Positions 1 to 6,168 of a stretch of DNA of 6,395 nt are shown here, one piece after another (the stretch's first letter is position 1; the number at the start of each line of letters is the position of its first letter). Origin of the DNA: Flavobacteriales bacterium (GTDB lineage Bacteria > Bacteroidota > Bacteroidia > Flavobacteriales_D > Sanyastnellaceae); assembly GCA_027488055.1 (NCBI GenBank), contig JAIYCK010000107.1, forward strand, positions 1-6,395, given 5' to 3'. The position numbers and the translations under genes were made by a program. The notes below the pieces were generated by a model. It was not told the origin of the DNA, did no database searches, and saw nothing but the letters and a program-made list of their open reading frames with translations.

Positions 1-1836
1 TTCAAGCCAACGCATGCTCTTAGTGTCCAATGCTTCCATGACCTCCCCCAGCTGAGCCGTGGTTTTGATCAAGGTATCATGGTCATTGGTGCCACCGGCC
101 AACAACGCTTCGAGTTCCAATTTGGTTTGCTCCAACTTCGGAATGTCCTTCTCCAATTGTTCGAACTCAAATTTTTCTTTGAAACTCATTTTCACTTTTG
201 GCTTTTCCGCTTTGGCCGCCACTTCTTTTACCTCGGCTTTGCGCAATTCTGAGGCCTTGGCTTCATCCAACTCTTGCGCCAAACGGTATTCTCCATAACT
301 TCCCAAAATATCCTTCACCTCGCCATCGCCTTGTAGGACGAGCATGTGATCCACGAGCTTGTCCATGAAATATCGATCGTGACTCACGATGAGCAAGCAG
401 CCCGGATATTGCATCAAATACTCTTCAAGCGCAGCGAGTGTAAATACGTCGAGGTCATTGGTGGGCTCATCCAGAATCAAAAAATTTGGATTCTTCATCA
501 ACAACAAGAGCAACTGCAACCGTTTGCGTTCGCCTCCACTCAACCGCTCTACATAATTGAAATGCATGTTTTTCGGAAACATGAAGCGCTCCAACATCTG
601 GGCCGCTGTAATGGTTTTTCCTTTGGTCAAAGGAATAAAGTCAGCAACCTCGCGGATCGCCTCAATCACCCTTTGCCCTTGTTTGAGCGGCATTCCACTT
701 TGGGAGTAATGTCCAAACACAACCGTTTCGCCAATCACTACCTTGCCATTATCCGGCTCAATTTCATGGGTAATCAATTGTATGAAGGTGGACTTACCCG
801 TGCCATTCTTACCAACCACACCTACTCGCTCGCCCGTCTTGAAAACGTAATCAAATCCATTGAGAATCGCTACTTGATCATAATGCTTGCGCACCTTGTG
901 CATCTCCACAATTTTACTACCCAAACGATTGATATTGATTTCAAGCGCCAATTCATCCTGCTCAATTCGCTTGGACACCGTGGCTTTTAGCTCTTGGAAA
1001 CTATCCATGCGGCTTTTACTTTTCACCGTGCGCGCACGGGGCATCTTGCGTGCCCATTCGAGCTCGCGCTTGAACAGGTTCATTTGTTTGTCGCGCGTAG
1101 ATTCTTCCAATGCTTCACGCTCTCCTTTTTTCTCTAGGTAATAACTGAAGTTGCCCTTGTATTTGTAGATCTCGCCATTCTCAAGTTCCAAAATTTCATT
1201 GGTAATATTTTCTAAGAAATACCGATCGTGCGTTATCATGAATATCGTCATCGATGAACGAGTTAGAAACTCCTCAAGCCATTCGATCATGTCCAAATCC
1301 AAGTGATTGGTCGGCTCATCGAGCAAGAGCAAGTCAGGCTCTTCGATCAGCACCCGCGCCAAAGCGATTCGGCGCTGCTGACCTCCACTCAAGCGACCTA
1401 CTTTTTGCTCCAAATCATGAATATCCAAGCCTCCTAAGATTTGTTTGGCCTTCGCCTCATACGACCAAGCTTGCGATTGATCCATCATGTCATTGGCTTC
1501 TTGCAACCCAACGCCAGTTGTCAAAGCCAATTCATACGCCTTGATTGCCCGTGTCATTTGATTATCGGCAGCGAACACATTTTCGATGATGCTTTTTTTC
1601 AGATCCAAGTCATGCTCTTGAGATAAATATCCCAATTGCACCTCCTTGTTATACACCACCAAGCCACTGTCTGGTGTATCCTTGCCCGTCAATATCTTAA
1701 AAAGAGTGGATTTACCAGCTCCGTTGCGAGCCACAAGAGCCACTTTTTGACCCTTTTCGATTCCAAAAGAGAGGTTCTCAAACAATACCTGGATTCCAAA
1801 TGACTTGGCTAACTGCTCAACGGATAAATAATTCAT
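1..1836 (-). CDS. uup: ABC-F family ATPase Uup (3' end cut by window edge)
   Basis: Soluble protein with two ATP-binding cassettes and no membrane segments. ABC-F proteins bind the ribosome or nucleic acid rather than transport; E. coli Uup is linked to precise transposon excision and ribosome function. The minus frame is open for all 612 codons to the window edge. Domain 1 has a P-loop ARNGAGKST (residues 36-44, K42), signature LSGGQ (149-153), Walker B LLLLDEPTNHLD with catalytic E174, and switch H203. A basic linker (about 233-300, with ARKMPRARTVKSKSR at 262-276) leads to domain 2: P-loop GKNGTGKST (342-350), LSGGE (432-436), LILDEPTNDLD with E457, and switch H486. Residues 553-612 are charged and heptad-like and end ...KSMRWLE, matching the Uup C-terminal coiled coil (E. 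coli ends RWEYLEALKNGG), so only a few residues are missing. This tail separates Uup from EttA. Both ATPase sites look intact. Start is the ATG at 1834-1836; no Shine-Dalgarno precedes it. The gene is transcribed divergently from elaA. Confidence 0.93.
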   Translation of the reverse strand, partial: MNYLSVEQLAKSFGIQVLFENLSFGIEKGQKVALVARNGAGKSTLFKILTGKDTPDSGLVVYNKEVQLGYLSQEHDLDLKKSIIENVFAADNQMTRAIKAYELALTTGVGLQEANDMMDQSQAWSYEAKAKQILGGLDIHDLEQKVGRLSGGQQRRIALARVLIEEPDLLLLDEPTNHLDLDMIEWLEEFLTRSSMTIFMITHDRYFLENITNEILELENGEIYKYKGNFSYYLEKKGEREALEESTRDKQMNLFKRELEWARKMPRARTVKSKSRMDSFQELKATVSKRIEQDELALEININRLGSKIVEMHKVRKHYDQVAILNGFDYVFKTGERVGVVGKNGTGKSTFIQLITHEIEPDNGKVVIGETVVFGHYSQSGMPLKQGQRVIEAIREVADFIPLTKGKTITAAQMLERFMFPKNMHFNYVERLSGGERKRLQLLLLLMKNPNFLILDEPTNDLDVFTLAALEEYLMQYPGCLLIVSHDRYFMDKLVDHMLVLQGDGEVKDILGSYGEYRLAQELDEAKASELRKAEVKEVAAKAEKPKVKMSFKEKFEFEQLEKDIPKLEQTKLELEALLAGGTNDHDTLIKTTAQLGEVMEALDTKSMRWLE

Positions 1837-1852
1837 GCGATAAAAATGTGTG

Positions 1853-1860
1853 CAAATATG
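1853..1860 (-). promoter_or_regulatory. Possible -7 box for uup
   Basis: On the minus strand this reads CATATTTG, one mismatch from the Bacteroidota -7 consensus TAnnTTTG, and is followed by C. It lies 17 nt before the uup ATG, which would give a short leader. No clear TTTG -33 element is visible about 20 nt further upstream, so this is weak. Confidence 0.22.
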
Positions 1861-1925
1861 GTGTACTATTGCGCTCTGCGCCTTCATTTATCGCTCTTTT
1901 CGACAATCAACTACCAACACATCCA

Positions 1926-1961
1926 TTGCCAAAAGGACTATTTGGTCCTATCCAGTGGCAA
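1926..1961. repeat. Nested inverted repeat between uup and elaA
   Basis: The outer arms TTGCCA (1926-1931) and TGGCAA (1956-1961) pair perfectly. Inside them AGGACT (1934-1939) and GGTCCT (1944-1949) pair with one G-T wobble around the loop ATTT. A competing fold pairs CCAAA (1929-1933) with TTTGG (1941-1945). No T-tract follows on either strand, and both flanking genes read away from it, so a terminator is not expected. It could be a regulatory or protein-binding structure, or chance. Confidence 0.35.
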
Positions 1962-1997
1962 AATGTATTTTATAACAAAGCGTTAAATAATTTTATA

Positions 1998-2005
1998 AAA
2001 CTTTG
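1998..2005 (+). promoter_or_regulatory. Possible -7 box for elaA
   Basis: AAACTTTG is one mismatch from TAnnTTTG and sits in the most AT-rich part of the intergenic region, 36 nt before the elaA ATG. An 8-bp direct repeat TTTTATAA (1968-1975 and 1991-1998) lies around it. No convincing -33 TTTG is seen at the expected distance, so the call is tentative. Confidence 0.22.
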
Positions 2006-2041
2006 TAGAACCAACTCTTCATCATTTCTTTGAATGCAGAT

Positions 2042-2512
2042 ATGACAACAACGATACTTATTAAATCATGGGATGAACTCACCCGTGATGACCTTTATGA
2101 GTTAATCCGCTTGCGGCTCGCCGTATTTGTGGTAGAACAAAACTGTCCTTACCAAGACGCTGACAACAAGGACAAAAAGAGCATTCATGTCTTGATGCGC
2201 GATGCAGAAGGGGAACTTGTAGGTTGTGCGAGACTCGTAAAGCCAGGTGTGTCCTACACAGAATGGAGCATTGGCCGAGTAGTCATTGCAGAAACCATCC
2301 GAAAGCAAGGCAAAGGGCAAGAGCTCATGCAAGCATGTCTAAAATATTTAAAAACACTGACCGAGTCCAGCCCCGTGCGCATCAGCGCCCAATATTATCT
2401 TTTGGATTTTTACACCCAAATTGGATTCAACGCACTGAGTGATATTTATTTAGAAGACAATATTCCGCACATCGAAATGCTTCTTAATAATTACGACAAA
2501 ATCGTTGATTAA
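2042..2512 (+). CDS. elaA: ElaA-like GNAT-family N-acetyltransferase
   Basis: Predicted cytoplasmic acetyl-CoA-dependent acyltransferase of the ElaA branch of GNAT; the family's substrate is not established. The 156-residue product matches E. coli ElaA in length and in its hallmark blocks: RLRLAVFVVEQNCPYQDAD (residues 23-41), SIGRVVIAETIRKQGKGQEL (76-95), an aromatic stretch QYYLLDFYTQIGF and a closing EDNIPHIEM. The acetyl-CoA-binding motif A corresponds to RKQGKG (87-92, the Q/R-x-x-G-x-G pattern), after strand SIGRVVI. Start choice: a TTG at 2030 in the same frame would add four residues (MNAD), but the ATG at 2042 gives the usual ElaA N-terminus and is preferred. Neither has a Shine-Dalgarno sequence. 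It is the first gene of a plus-strand set, 73 nt before the DinB-like gene, and diverges from uup. The next gene has its own candidate promoter, so co-transcription is uncertain. The family is sure; the substrate is not. Confidence 0.92.
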   Translation: MTTTILIKSWDELTRDDLYELIRLRLAVFVVEQNCPYQDADNKDKKSIHVLMRDAEGELVGCARLVKPGVSYTEWSIGRVVIAETIRKQGKGQELMQACLKYLKTLTESSPVRISAQYYLLDFYTQIGFNALSDIYLEDNIPHIEMLLNNYDKIVD

Positions 2513-2534
2513 AATTAAAGTCATTTTTTTGGTT

Positions 2535-2550
2535 CGACACCCACGTGTCG
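2535..2550. repeat. Short perfect hairpin between elaA and the DinB-like gene
   Basis: CGACAC and GTGTCG form a 6-bp GC-rich stem around a CCAC loop, 23 nt after the elaA stop. The T-tract (2524-2530) lies before the stem rather than after it, so this is not a textbook intrinsic terminator for elaA. It could stabilise or pause the 3' end of the elaA transcript, or serve as a binding site just upstream of the next gene's promoter. Confidence 0.35.
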
Positions 2551-2562
2551 GCATTTATTCCT

Positions 2563-2577
2563 TAGGTTTGATCAAAC
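2563..2577 (+). promoter_or_regulatory. Candidate promoter -7 box overlapped by a palindrome, before the DinB-like gene
   Basis: TAGGTTTG (2563-2570) fits the Bacteroidota -7 consensus TAnnTTTG exactly. It overlaps a perfect 12-bp palindrome GTTTGATCAAAC (2566-2577). With one bulged G the symmetry extends to TTA...TAA (2562-2580). Transcription would start a few bases before the ATG at 2586, giving a very short leader. The nearest TTTG (2528-2531) is 31 nt upstream of the box, too far for a standard -33 element. A dyad with no loop, placed over the -7 box, looks like a repressor operator rather than an RNA hairpin; this is inference. Confidence 0.4.
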
Positions 2578-2585
2578 TAATCTAA

Positions 2586-3122
2586 ATGCAAAATCAATTA
2601 CACCATCTGCTCGACGCCATGGAGGGCCATTTGACCCGATGTTTCGAACTCGCGCACAGGCTGGATGCGCAACAATTCCATCAAGCGCCTGCGGAGGGCG
2701 AATGGAGTGTGTGCCAGGTATTTGAGCACATTGTGCAGAGCGAGACAGGCACTTTGGGGTATATGCTCAAAAAATCTTCCAGTGGCTGGGATGTGCTCGA
2801 AACAGAGCAAGCCGAGCATCAACAAAATGGAGATGCCTTGAGTCAGCGCCTGCAGTCCAACGAAAAGTACAAGGCGCCAGCCATTTTGCCGGAACCTCCC
2901 AACACCACGAGTTTGGCAAGCCTGGAGCACGAGTGGCCGCTTTTACGAGCACAACTAAAAGCCTTTTTTGAGGCAGTGCCACCTGAGCATTATGACAAAC
3001 TCGTATTCAAGCAACCGTACGCAGGTATGATAAGCGCACCTCGCGCTGCGGCCTTCTTGAGCAACCACATCGCCCATCACATTCCACAAATCGAATCCAT
3101 TATTCAACGCATCCAATCGTGA
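2586..3122 (+). CDS. DinB-family four-helix-bundle protein (DinB_2-like)
   Basis: A 178-residue soluble protein with the pattern of the DinB/YfiT superfamily, four-helix bundles that usually hold a metal through three histidines and include thiol-dependent transferases (for example bacillithiol S-transferase) as well as many members of unknown activity. The diagnostic helix-2 block is EGEWSVCQVFEHIVQSE (residues 37-53), which supplies H48. The closing helix SNHIAHHIPQIESIIQRI supplies H161, H164 and H165. H48, H161 and H165 are the likely metal ligands by family pattern. Length is typical for the family and no signal peptide is seen. The start is well fixed: an in-frame TAA lies immediately before the ATG. 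No Shine-Dalgarno sequence is present. The stop codon is interlocked with the GTG start of the next gene, so the two are very probably co-transcribed and translationally coupled. The substrate cannot be inferred from the window. Confidence 0.85.
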   Translation: MQNQLHHLLDAMEGHLTRCFELAHRLDAQQFHQAPAEGEWSVCQVFEHIVQSETGTLGYMLKKSSSGWDVLETEQAEHQQNGDALSQRLQSNEKYKAPAILPEPPNTTSLASLEHEWPLLRAQLKAFFEAVPPEHYDKLVFKQPYAGMISAPRAAAFLSNHIAHHIPQIESIIQRIQS

Positions 3123-4372
3123 GAATATTAGGAAGCTATATACGTGATATCACCGCGCTCCAATGGTGTGCGATGCTCACAGCCTTTCTGATCCCGTGCT
3201 TCCGCAAAATGGTCGCGCTCGGCATCGCACTGATGGCGTTGGCTTGCATTGCAGAAGCGATGAAAAAAGGCCGCAGACTTTCCCTTCGTCTCAATGCATC
3301 GGCCTGGCTGATGCTGGCCATCTTTGCCTTGCACATTGTCGGTTTGAATTTCGCCGAGAGCATTGATCAAGGCATGAAAGAAATTGAGATCAAACTCAGC
3401 TATTTCATTTTTCCCCTTCTCTTGTTTTTTGGTTTTGCCACGAAACGCACGCAGAAAATACAGATCGCAGCGGCCTTTGTGTTGGGCTGTCTGCTGCGCA
3501 TTCCTATCTCTCTCGCCGACGCGTGGACGCTCTATGCTGAAACAGGCAACATCAAGGCATGGAGTTACGAAATGCTCAGTGAGCCCTACCATCCGAGTTA
3601 CATGGCCCTTTATCAAGGCTTCTCATTGCTACTGATGTTATGTTATTTTTACAATGAGCAGATCAGCCGTGGAAGACAAATTTTTGTGCTCACAGCGATG
3701 AGCTGTACCCTCATTTATATCAGTATGCTTGCCAGTCGTGCAGGCCTCATAAGCGCCGTGTTTTTCATTGTAATTGCGGGCCTGCTATTCTGGCATTCGG
3801 CTACCAATCGGTTGGAACGAATCTTTCTAACCGGCGCATGCCTGGTTGTATTGATTGCATCATCCTTGCTCTTGCCTACCACCTCTCAGCGCATTGAAGC
3901 GTTGAACATTGCCGCAGTGCGAACTCAGACCGAAGAGACTGCTCCAGCACCAACTAAAAAATCAAGTGTAGCGATGCGCCAAATCAGCTGGGAAAGCGCC
4001 TGGGAAGTCTTGTTGCACAATCCGATGGGAGTCGGCACAGGAGATGCTGAAAAGGCCTTGGTGAATGAGTATATACGTAGAAATGAAAACAGTGCAGCAA
4101 CCAAAAAATTAAATGCCCACAATCAGATTCTTCAATTGGGTGTGGAATTCGGATGGCTTGGCATCCTTCTGCTTTTAGGTTTGTTCGTTTTCCTATGTCG
4201 CGCTGCGTATCAACAAAAACAATGGATCATGTGCGCCATCCTGGGCGTATTCTTTCTAAACTGCCTTGTCGAATCCATGATGGAAGTGCAAGCCGGCATC
4301 GTCTTTTTTGCATACCTAACGATCCTCATTGGTCCTCCTGCACCAATGCGAATGAAGGATGAGCTCCTTTAA
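3119..4372 (+). CDS. O-antigen ligase/polymerase family membrane protein (Wzy_C type)
   Basis: Polytopic inner-membrane protein of 417 residues, with roughly ten to twelve hydrophobic segments and one large hydrophilic loop (about 253-340) before the last helices. This is the architecture of WaaL/Wzy/PglL enzymes, which transfer or polymerise undecaprenyl-linked glycans on the periplasmic face. Conserved points are HPSYMALY (158-165), SRAG with R207 at the start of a helix, NPMGVGTGD (301-309) opening the conserved part of the loop, AHNQILQLGVEFGWLG with H334, and ESMMEVQAGIVFF near the end. R207 and H334 correspond by pattern to the essential Arg and His of WaaL. The loop also has a low-complexity, Thr/Pro/Ala-rich stretch (TQTEETAPAPTKK). 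The start is a GTG whose TGA overlaps the DinB-like stop; this gives a sensible N-terminus with the first helix near residue 15. No glycosyltransferase or flippase gene is nearby, so ligase, polymerase or protein O-glycosylation cannot be told apart. Confidence 0.85.
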   Translation: MRILGSYIRDITALQWCAMLTAFLIPCFRKMVALGIALMALACIAEAMKKGRRLSLRLNASAWLMLAIFALHIVGLNFAESIDQGMKEIEIKLSYFIFPLLLFFGFATKRTQKIQIAAAFVLGCLLRIPISLADAWTLYAETGNIKAWSYEMLSEPYHPSYMALYQGFSLLLMLCYFYNEQISRGRQIFVLTAMSCTLIYISMLASRAGLISAVFFIVIAGLLFWHSATNRLERIFLTGACLVVLIASSLLLPTTSQRIEALNIAAVRTQTEETAPAPTKKSSVAMRQISWESAWEVLLHNPMGVGTGDAEKALVNEYIRRNENSAATKKLNAHNQILQLGVEFGWLGILLLLGLFVFLCRAAYQQKQWIMCAILGVFFLNCLVESMMEVQAGIVFFAYLTILIGPPAPMRMKDELL

Positions 4373-4377
4373 AGCTC
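4361..4377. terminator. Weak hairpin at the convergent gene junction, possible terminator
   Basis: GAGCT (4361-4365) and AGCTC (4373-4377) form a 5-bp stem over the stop codon of the ligase gene. A competing stem AAGGA/TCCTT lies at 4355-4369. A run of six T (4391-4396) follows on the plus strand, but about 13 nt after the stem and inside the pyrG end. Two convergent genes only 15 bp apart should need termination here, yet the signal is poor in both directions. Confidence 0.25.
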
Positions 4378-4387
4378 CGATGAATAA

Positions 4388-6004
4388 TTATTTTTTCTGA
4401 CTGTATTTCACAGCTGCCTTCACAAAAGAGACAAACAACGGGTGTGGATTCAGCACCGTGCTCTTGTATTCTGGATGGAATTGCGAGGCCACAAAATAAG
4501 GATGGTTCTTGACTTCAATGATTTCCACCAATTGGTTGTCCGGATTGATCCCCGTGCATATCATGCCAGCCTTCTCAAAAGCCGCTATGTAGTCATTGTT
4601 GAATTCAAAACGATGACGGTGGCGCTCATGCACCAGCTCGGATTGATATGCCGCGAAGGCCTTACTGTCTTTTTTAATTTTACAAGGATAAGAACCCAAG
4701 CGCATGGTGCCACCTTTGTTGACTACGGTCTTTTGCTCAGCCATCAAACTAATCACTGGATTCTGAGCGTACTCTTTCATTTCTGTAGAATTGGCATCGG
4801 GTAAATTCATGACATTGCGCGCAAACTCTACTGTCGCCATTTGCATGCCCAAACAGATCCCAAAAAATGGGATTCCTGATTCACGAGCAAATCGGATGGC
4901 ATCCAATTTTCCGTCAATACCTCGCGACCCGAAACCAGGGGCCACCAAAATTCCGTCCAAGCCACCCAATTTCTCCTCCACTGTGCGTGGATTGATGTCC
5001 TCAGAGTGTGTCCAAATAATCTCTACAGCCACTTCATTCGCGGCTCCTGCGTGTATAAATGATTCGGCGATGGATTTATAACTATCCTTCAACTCCACGT
5101 ATTTACCCACCAAGGCAATGCGCACTTTGCCCTTGGGGTTTTTGTAGCGCGTCAAAAAGTCTTGCCACTTGCGTAGATCGATTTTCTTTTTGTTCTTGAC
5201 ATTCAATTTCTCTAAAACGACCTCATCCAACTTCTCCTCGCTCATCAAAACGGGCACATCATAGATGGTCTCTGCATCAATACTTTGAATGACAGCATTG
5301 GGTGTGACATTGCAAAATTTGGCAATTTTATTTCGGAGTTGTGCAGAAAGTTCATGTTCTGTACGACAAACCAAAATATCAGGTTGTACACCGTTTTCAA
5401 GTAAGGTCTTTACACTGTGTTGAGTCGGTTTTGTTTTCAATTCACCCGCTGCAGTGAGATAAGGAATCAGGGTAAGATGGATTACGATACAATCCTCTTC
5501 CTTCTCCCACATCAATTGACGTACTGCCTCGATATAGGGCAAGGACTCGATGTCGCCCACTGTTCCACCGATCTCGGTAATGACAAAATCGAACTCGCTC
5601 TTGGATCCGAGGATTTGGATGCAGCGTTTGATTTCGTCGGTAATATGCGGAATGATTTGAACTGTTTTTCCGAGGTATTCTCCACGGCGTTCTTTGTCGA
5701 TCACACTCTGGTAAATACGACCTGTGGTCACATTGTTTGCTTGCGAAGTTGGTACATTGAGAAAGCGCTCATAGTGGCCCAAGTCCAAATCGGTCTCTGC
5801 CCCATCTTCGGTGACAAAACACTCCCCGTGCTCATAAGGATTCAATGTGCCGGGATCCACATTGATATATGGATCGAGCTTTTGGATCGTTACGCGATAA
5901 CCGCGCAATTGAAGCAATTTAGCGAGAGAAGCTGAGATAATTCCTTTGCCCAGCGAGGATGTCACACCACCTGTGACGAAAATGTATTTGATATTGTCAG
6001 CCAT
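4388..6004 (-). CDS. pyrG: CTP synthase (glutamine-hydrolysing)
   Basis: Cytoplasmic enzyme that makes CTP from UTP, ATP and glutamine, the last step of de novo pyrimidine nucleotide synthesis. At 538 residues it is complete (E. coli 545). The N-terminal synthetase domain shows the P-loop VTGGVTSSLGKG (10-21, K20), KLDPYINVDPGTLNPYEHGE (42-61), EDGAETDLDLGHYERF with D74 (the E. coli D72 equivalent) and TEIGGTVGDIES with E144, the expected second Mg2+ ligand. The C-terminal class I glutaminase domain shows an oxyanion-type GFGSRG loop, GICLGMQ with nucleophile C384, and FHPEY with H510 and E512, completing the Cys-His-Glu triad. All catalytic residues are present. The ATG at 6002-6004 gives the family N-terminus (MADNIKYIFVTGG); only a weak GCGGA precedes it. 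The gene is convergent with the ligase gene on one side. It shares its strand with the upstream permease gene but has its own candidate promoter, so it is probably mainly monocistronic. Confidence 0.98.
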   Translation of the reverse strand: MADNIKYIFVTGGVTSSLGKGIISASLAKLLQLRGYRVTIQKLDPYINVDPGTLNPYEHGECFVTEDGAETDLDLGHYERFLNVPTSQANNVTTGRIYQSVIDKERRGEYLGKTVQIIPHITDEIKRCIQILGSKSEFDFVITEIGGTVGDIESLPYIEAVRQLMWEKEEDCIVIHLTLIPYLTAAGELKTKPTQHSVKTLLENGVQPDILVCRTEHELSAQLRNKIAKFCNVTPNAVIQSIDAETIYDVPVLMSEEKLDEVVLEKLNVKNKKKIDLRKWQDFLTRYKNPKGKVRIALVGKYVELKDSYKSIAESFIHAGAANEVAVEIIWTHSEDINPRTVEEKLGGLDGILVAPGFGSRGIDGKLDAIRFARESGIPFFGICLGMQMATVEFARNVMNLPDANSTEMKEYAQNPVISLMAEQKTVVNKGGTMRLGSYPCKIKKDSKAFAAYQSELVHERHRHRFEFNNDYIAAFEKAGMICTGINPDNQLVEIIEVKNHPYFVASQFHPEYKSTVLNPHPLFVSFVKAAVKYSQKK

Positions 6005-6044
6005 TCCGCGAAAACAACATGATTAGCAAGTTGCTTACGGGGTG

Positions 6045-6077
6045 CGAAGATAGCATTTGTAAAGGCACTGAAACAAA
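6045..6077 (-). promoter_or_regulatory. Candidate pyrG promoter (Bacteroidota type)
   Basis: On the minus strand TTTG (6074-6077) and TATCTTCG (6045-6052) are separated by 21 nt. This fits the Bacteroidota pattern TTTG / TAnnTTTG, with one mismatch in the -7 box. Transcription would start near 6040, giving a leader of about 35 nt. The leader contains AGCAA-g-TTGCT (6025-6035), a small dyad with a one-base centre. No riboswitch or attenuator is visible in so short a leader. Confidence 0.45.
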
Positions 6078-6078
6078 T

Positions 6079-6088
6079 TGCAATTGCA
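6079..6088. repeat. 10-bp palindrome next to the pyrG -33 element
   Basis: TGCAATTGCA is a perfect palindrome one base upstream (in the pyrG sense) of the candidate -33 TTTG. Its position suits an activator or repressor site, but a 10-bp AT-rich palindrome can also arise by chance. Confidence 0.3.
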
Positions 6089-6156
6089 CAAAGTCATGAT
6101 GAATCCAAGGATCAGGCTCTGAATGCCCGTTCATTAGGTGACTTTTGAACAAACCG

Positions 6157-6166
6157 TCCACGTGGA
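6157..6166. repeat. 10-bp palindrome just after the permease stop codon
   Basis: TCCACGTGGA is a perfect palindrome two bases past the permease stop. It has no loop and no following T-tract (TTTGTTC follows about 5 nt later on the minus strand), so it is a poor intrinsic terminator. The CCACGTG core also occurs in the hairpin at 2541-2547. Function unknown. Confidence 0.3.
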
Positions 6167-6168
6167 TA

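Noticed and set aside
36..44. First Walker A of Uup (protein residues 36-44) beginning with Ala instead of Gly, seen as a possible defect
   Set aside because: The lysine, Ser-Thr and the last two glycines are present, and the ARNG/AKNG form is, as far as I recall, usual in Bacteroidota Uup proteins. It is not a sign of inactivation.
346..990. A 214-codon open frame on the plus strand
   Set aside because: It lies wholly antisense to uup, whose minus frame carries every ABC-F motif. The product resembles no family and the frame is a codon-use shadow.
1968..1998. Direct repeat TTTTATAA twice, 23 bp apart, as a mobile-element or binding-site signature
   Set aside because: Eight AT-only bases in an AT-rich promoter region are easily repeated by chance, and no element lies between them.
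1800..2033. A 77-codon plus-strand open frame reaching across the uup-elaA gap
   Set aside because: It begins antisense to the uup start, has no ribosome-binding site or family resemblance, and covers the AT-rich promoter region.
2030..2041. TTG at 2030 as the elaA start
   Set aside because: It adds only MNAD ahead of an ATG that already gives the normal ElaA N-terminus, and no ribosome-binding signal favours it.
3128..3616. A 162-codon minus-strand open frame inside the ligase gene
   Set aside because: Antisense to the hydrophobic N-terminal half of a well-supported membrane protein. Its composition (many Arg, His, Gln) is what reverse-complemented membrane codons produce.
5417..5935. A 172-codon plus-strand open frame inside pyrG
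   Set aside because: Antisense to the fully conserved CTP synthase synthetase domain, with no recognisable domain.
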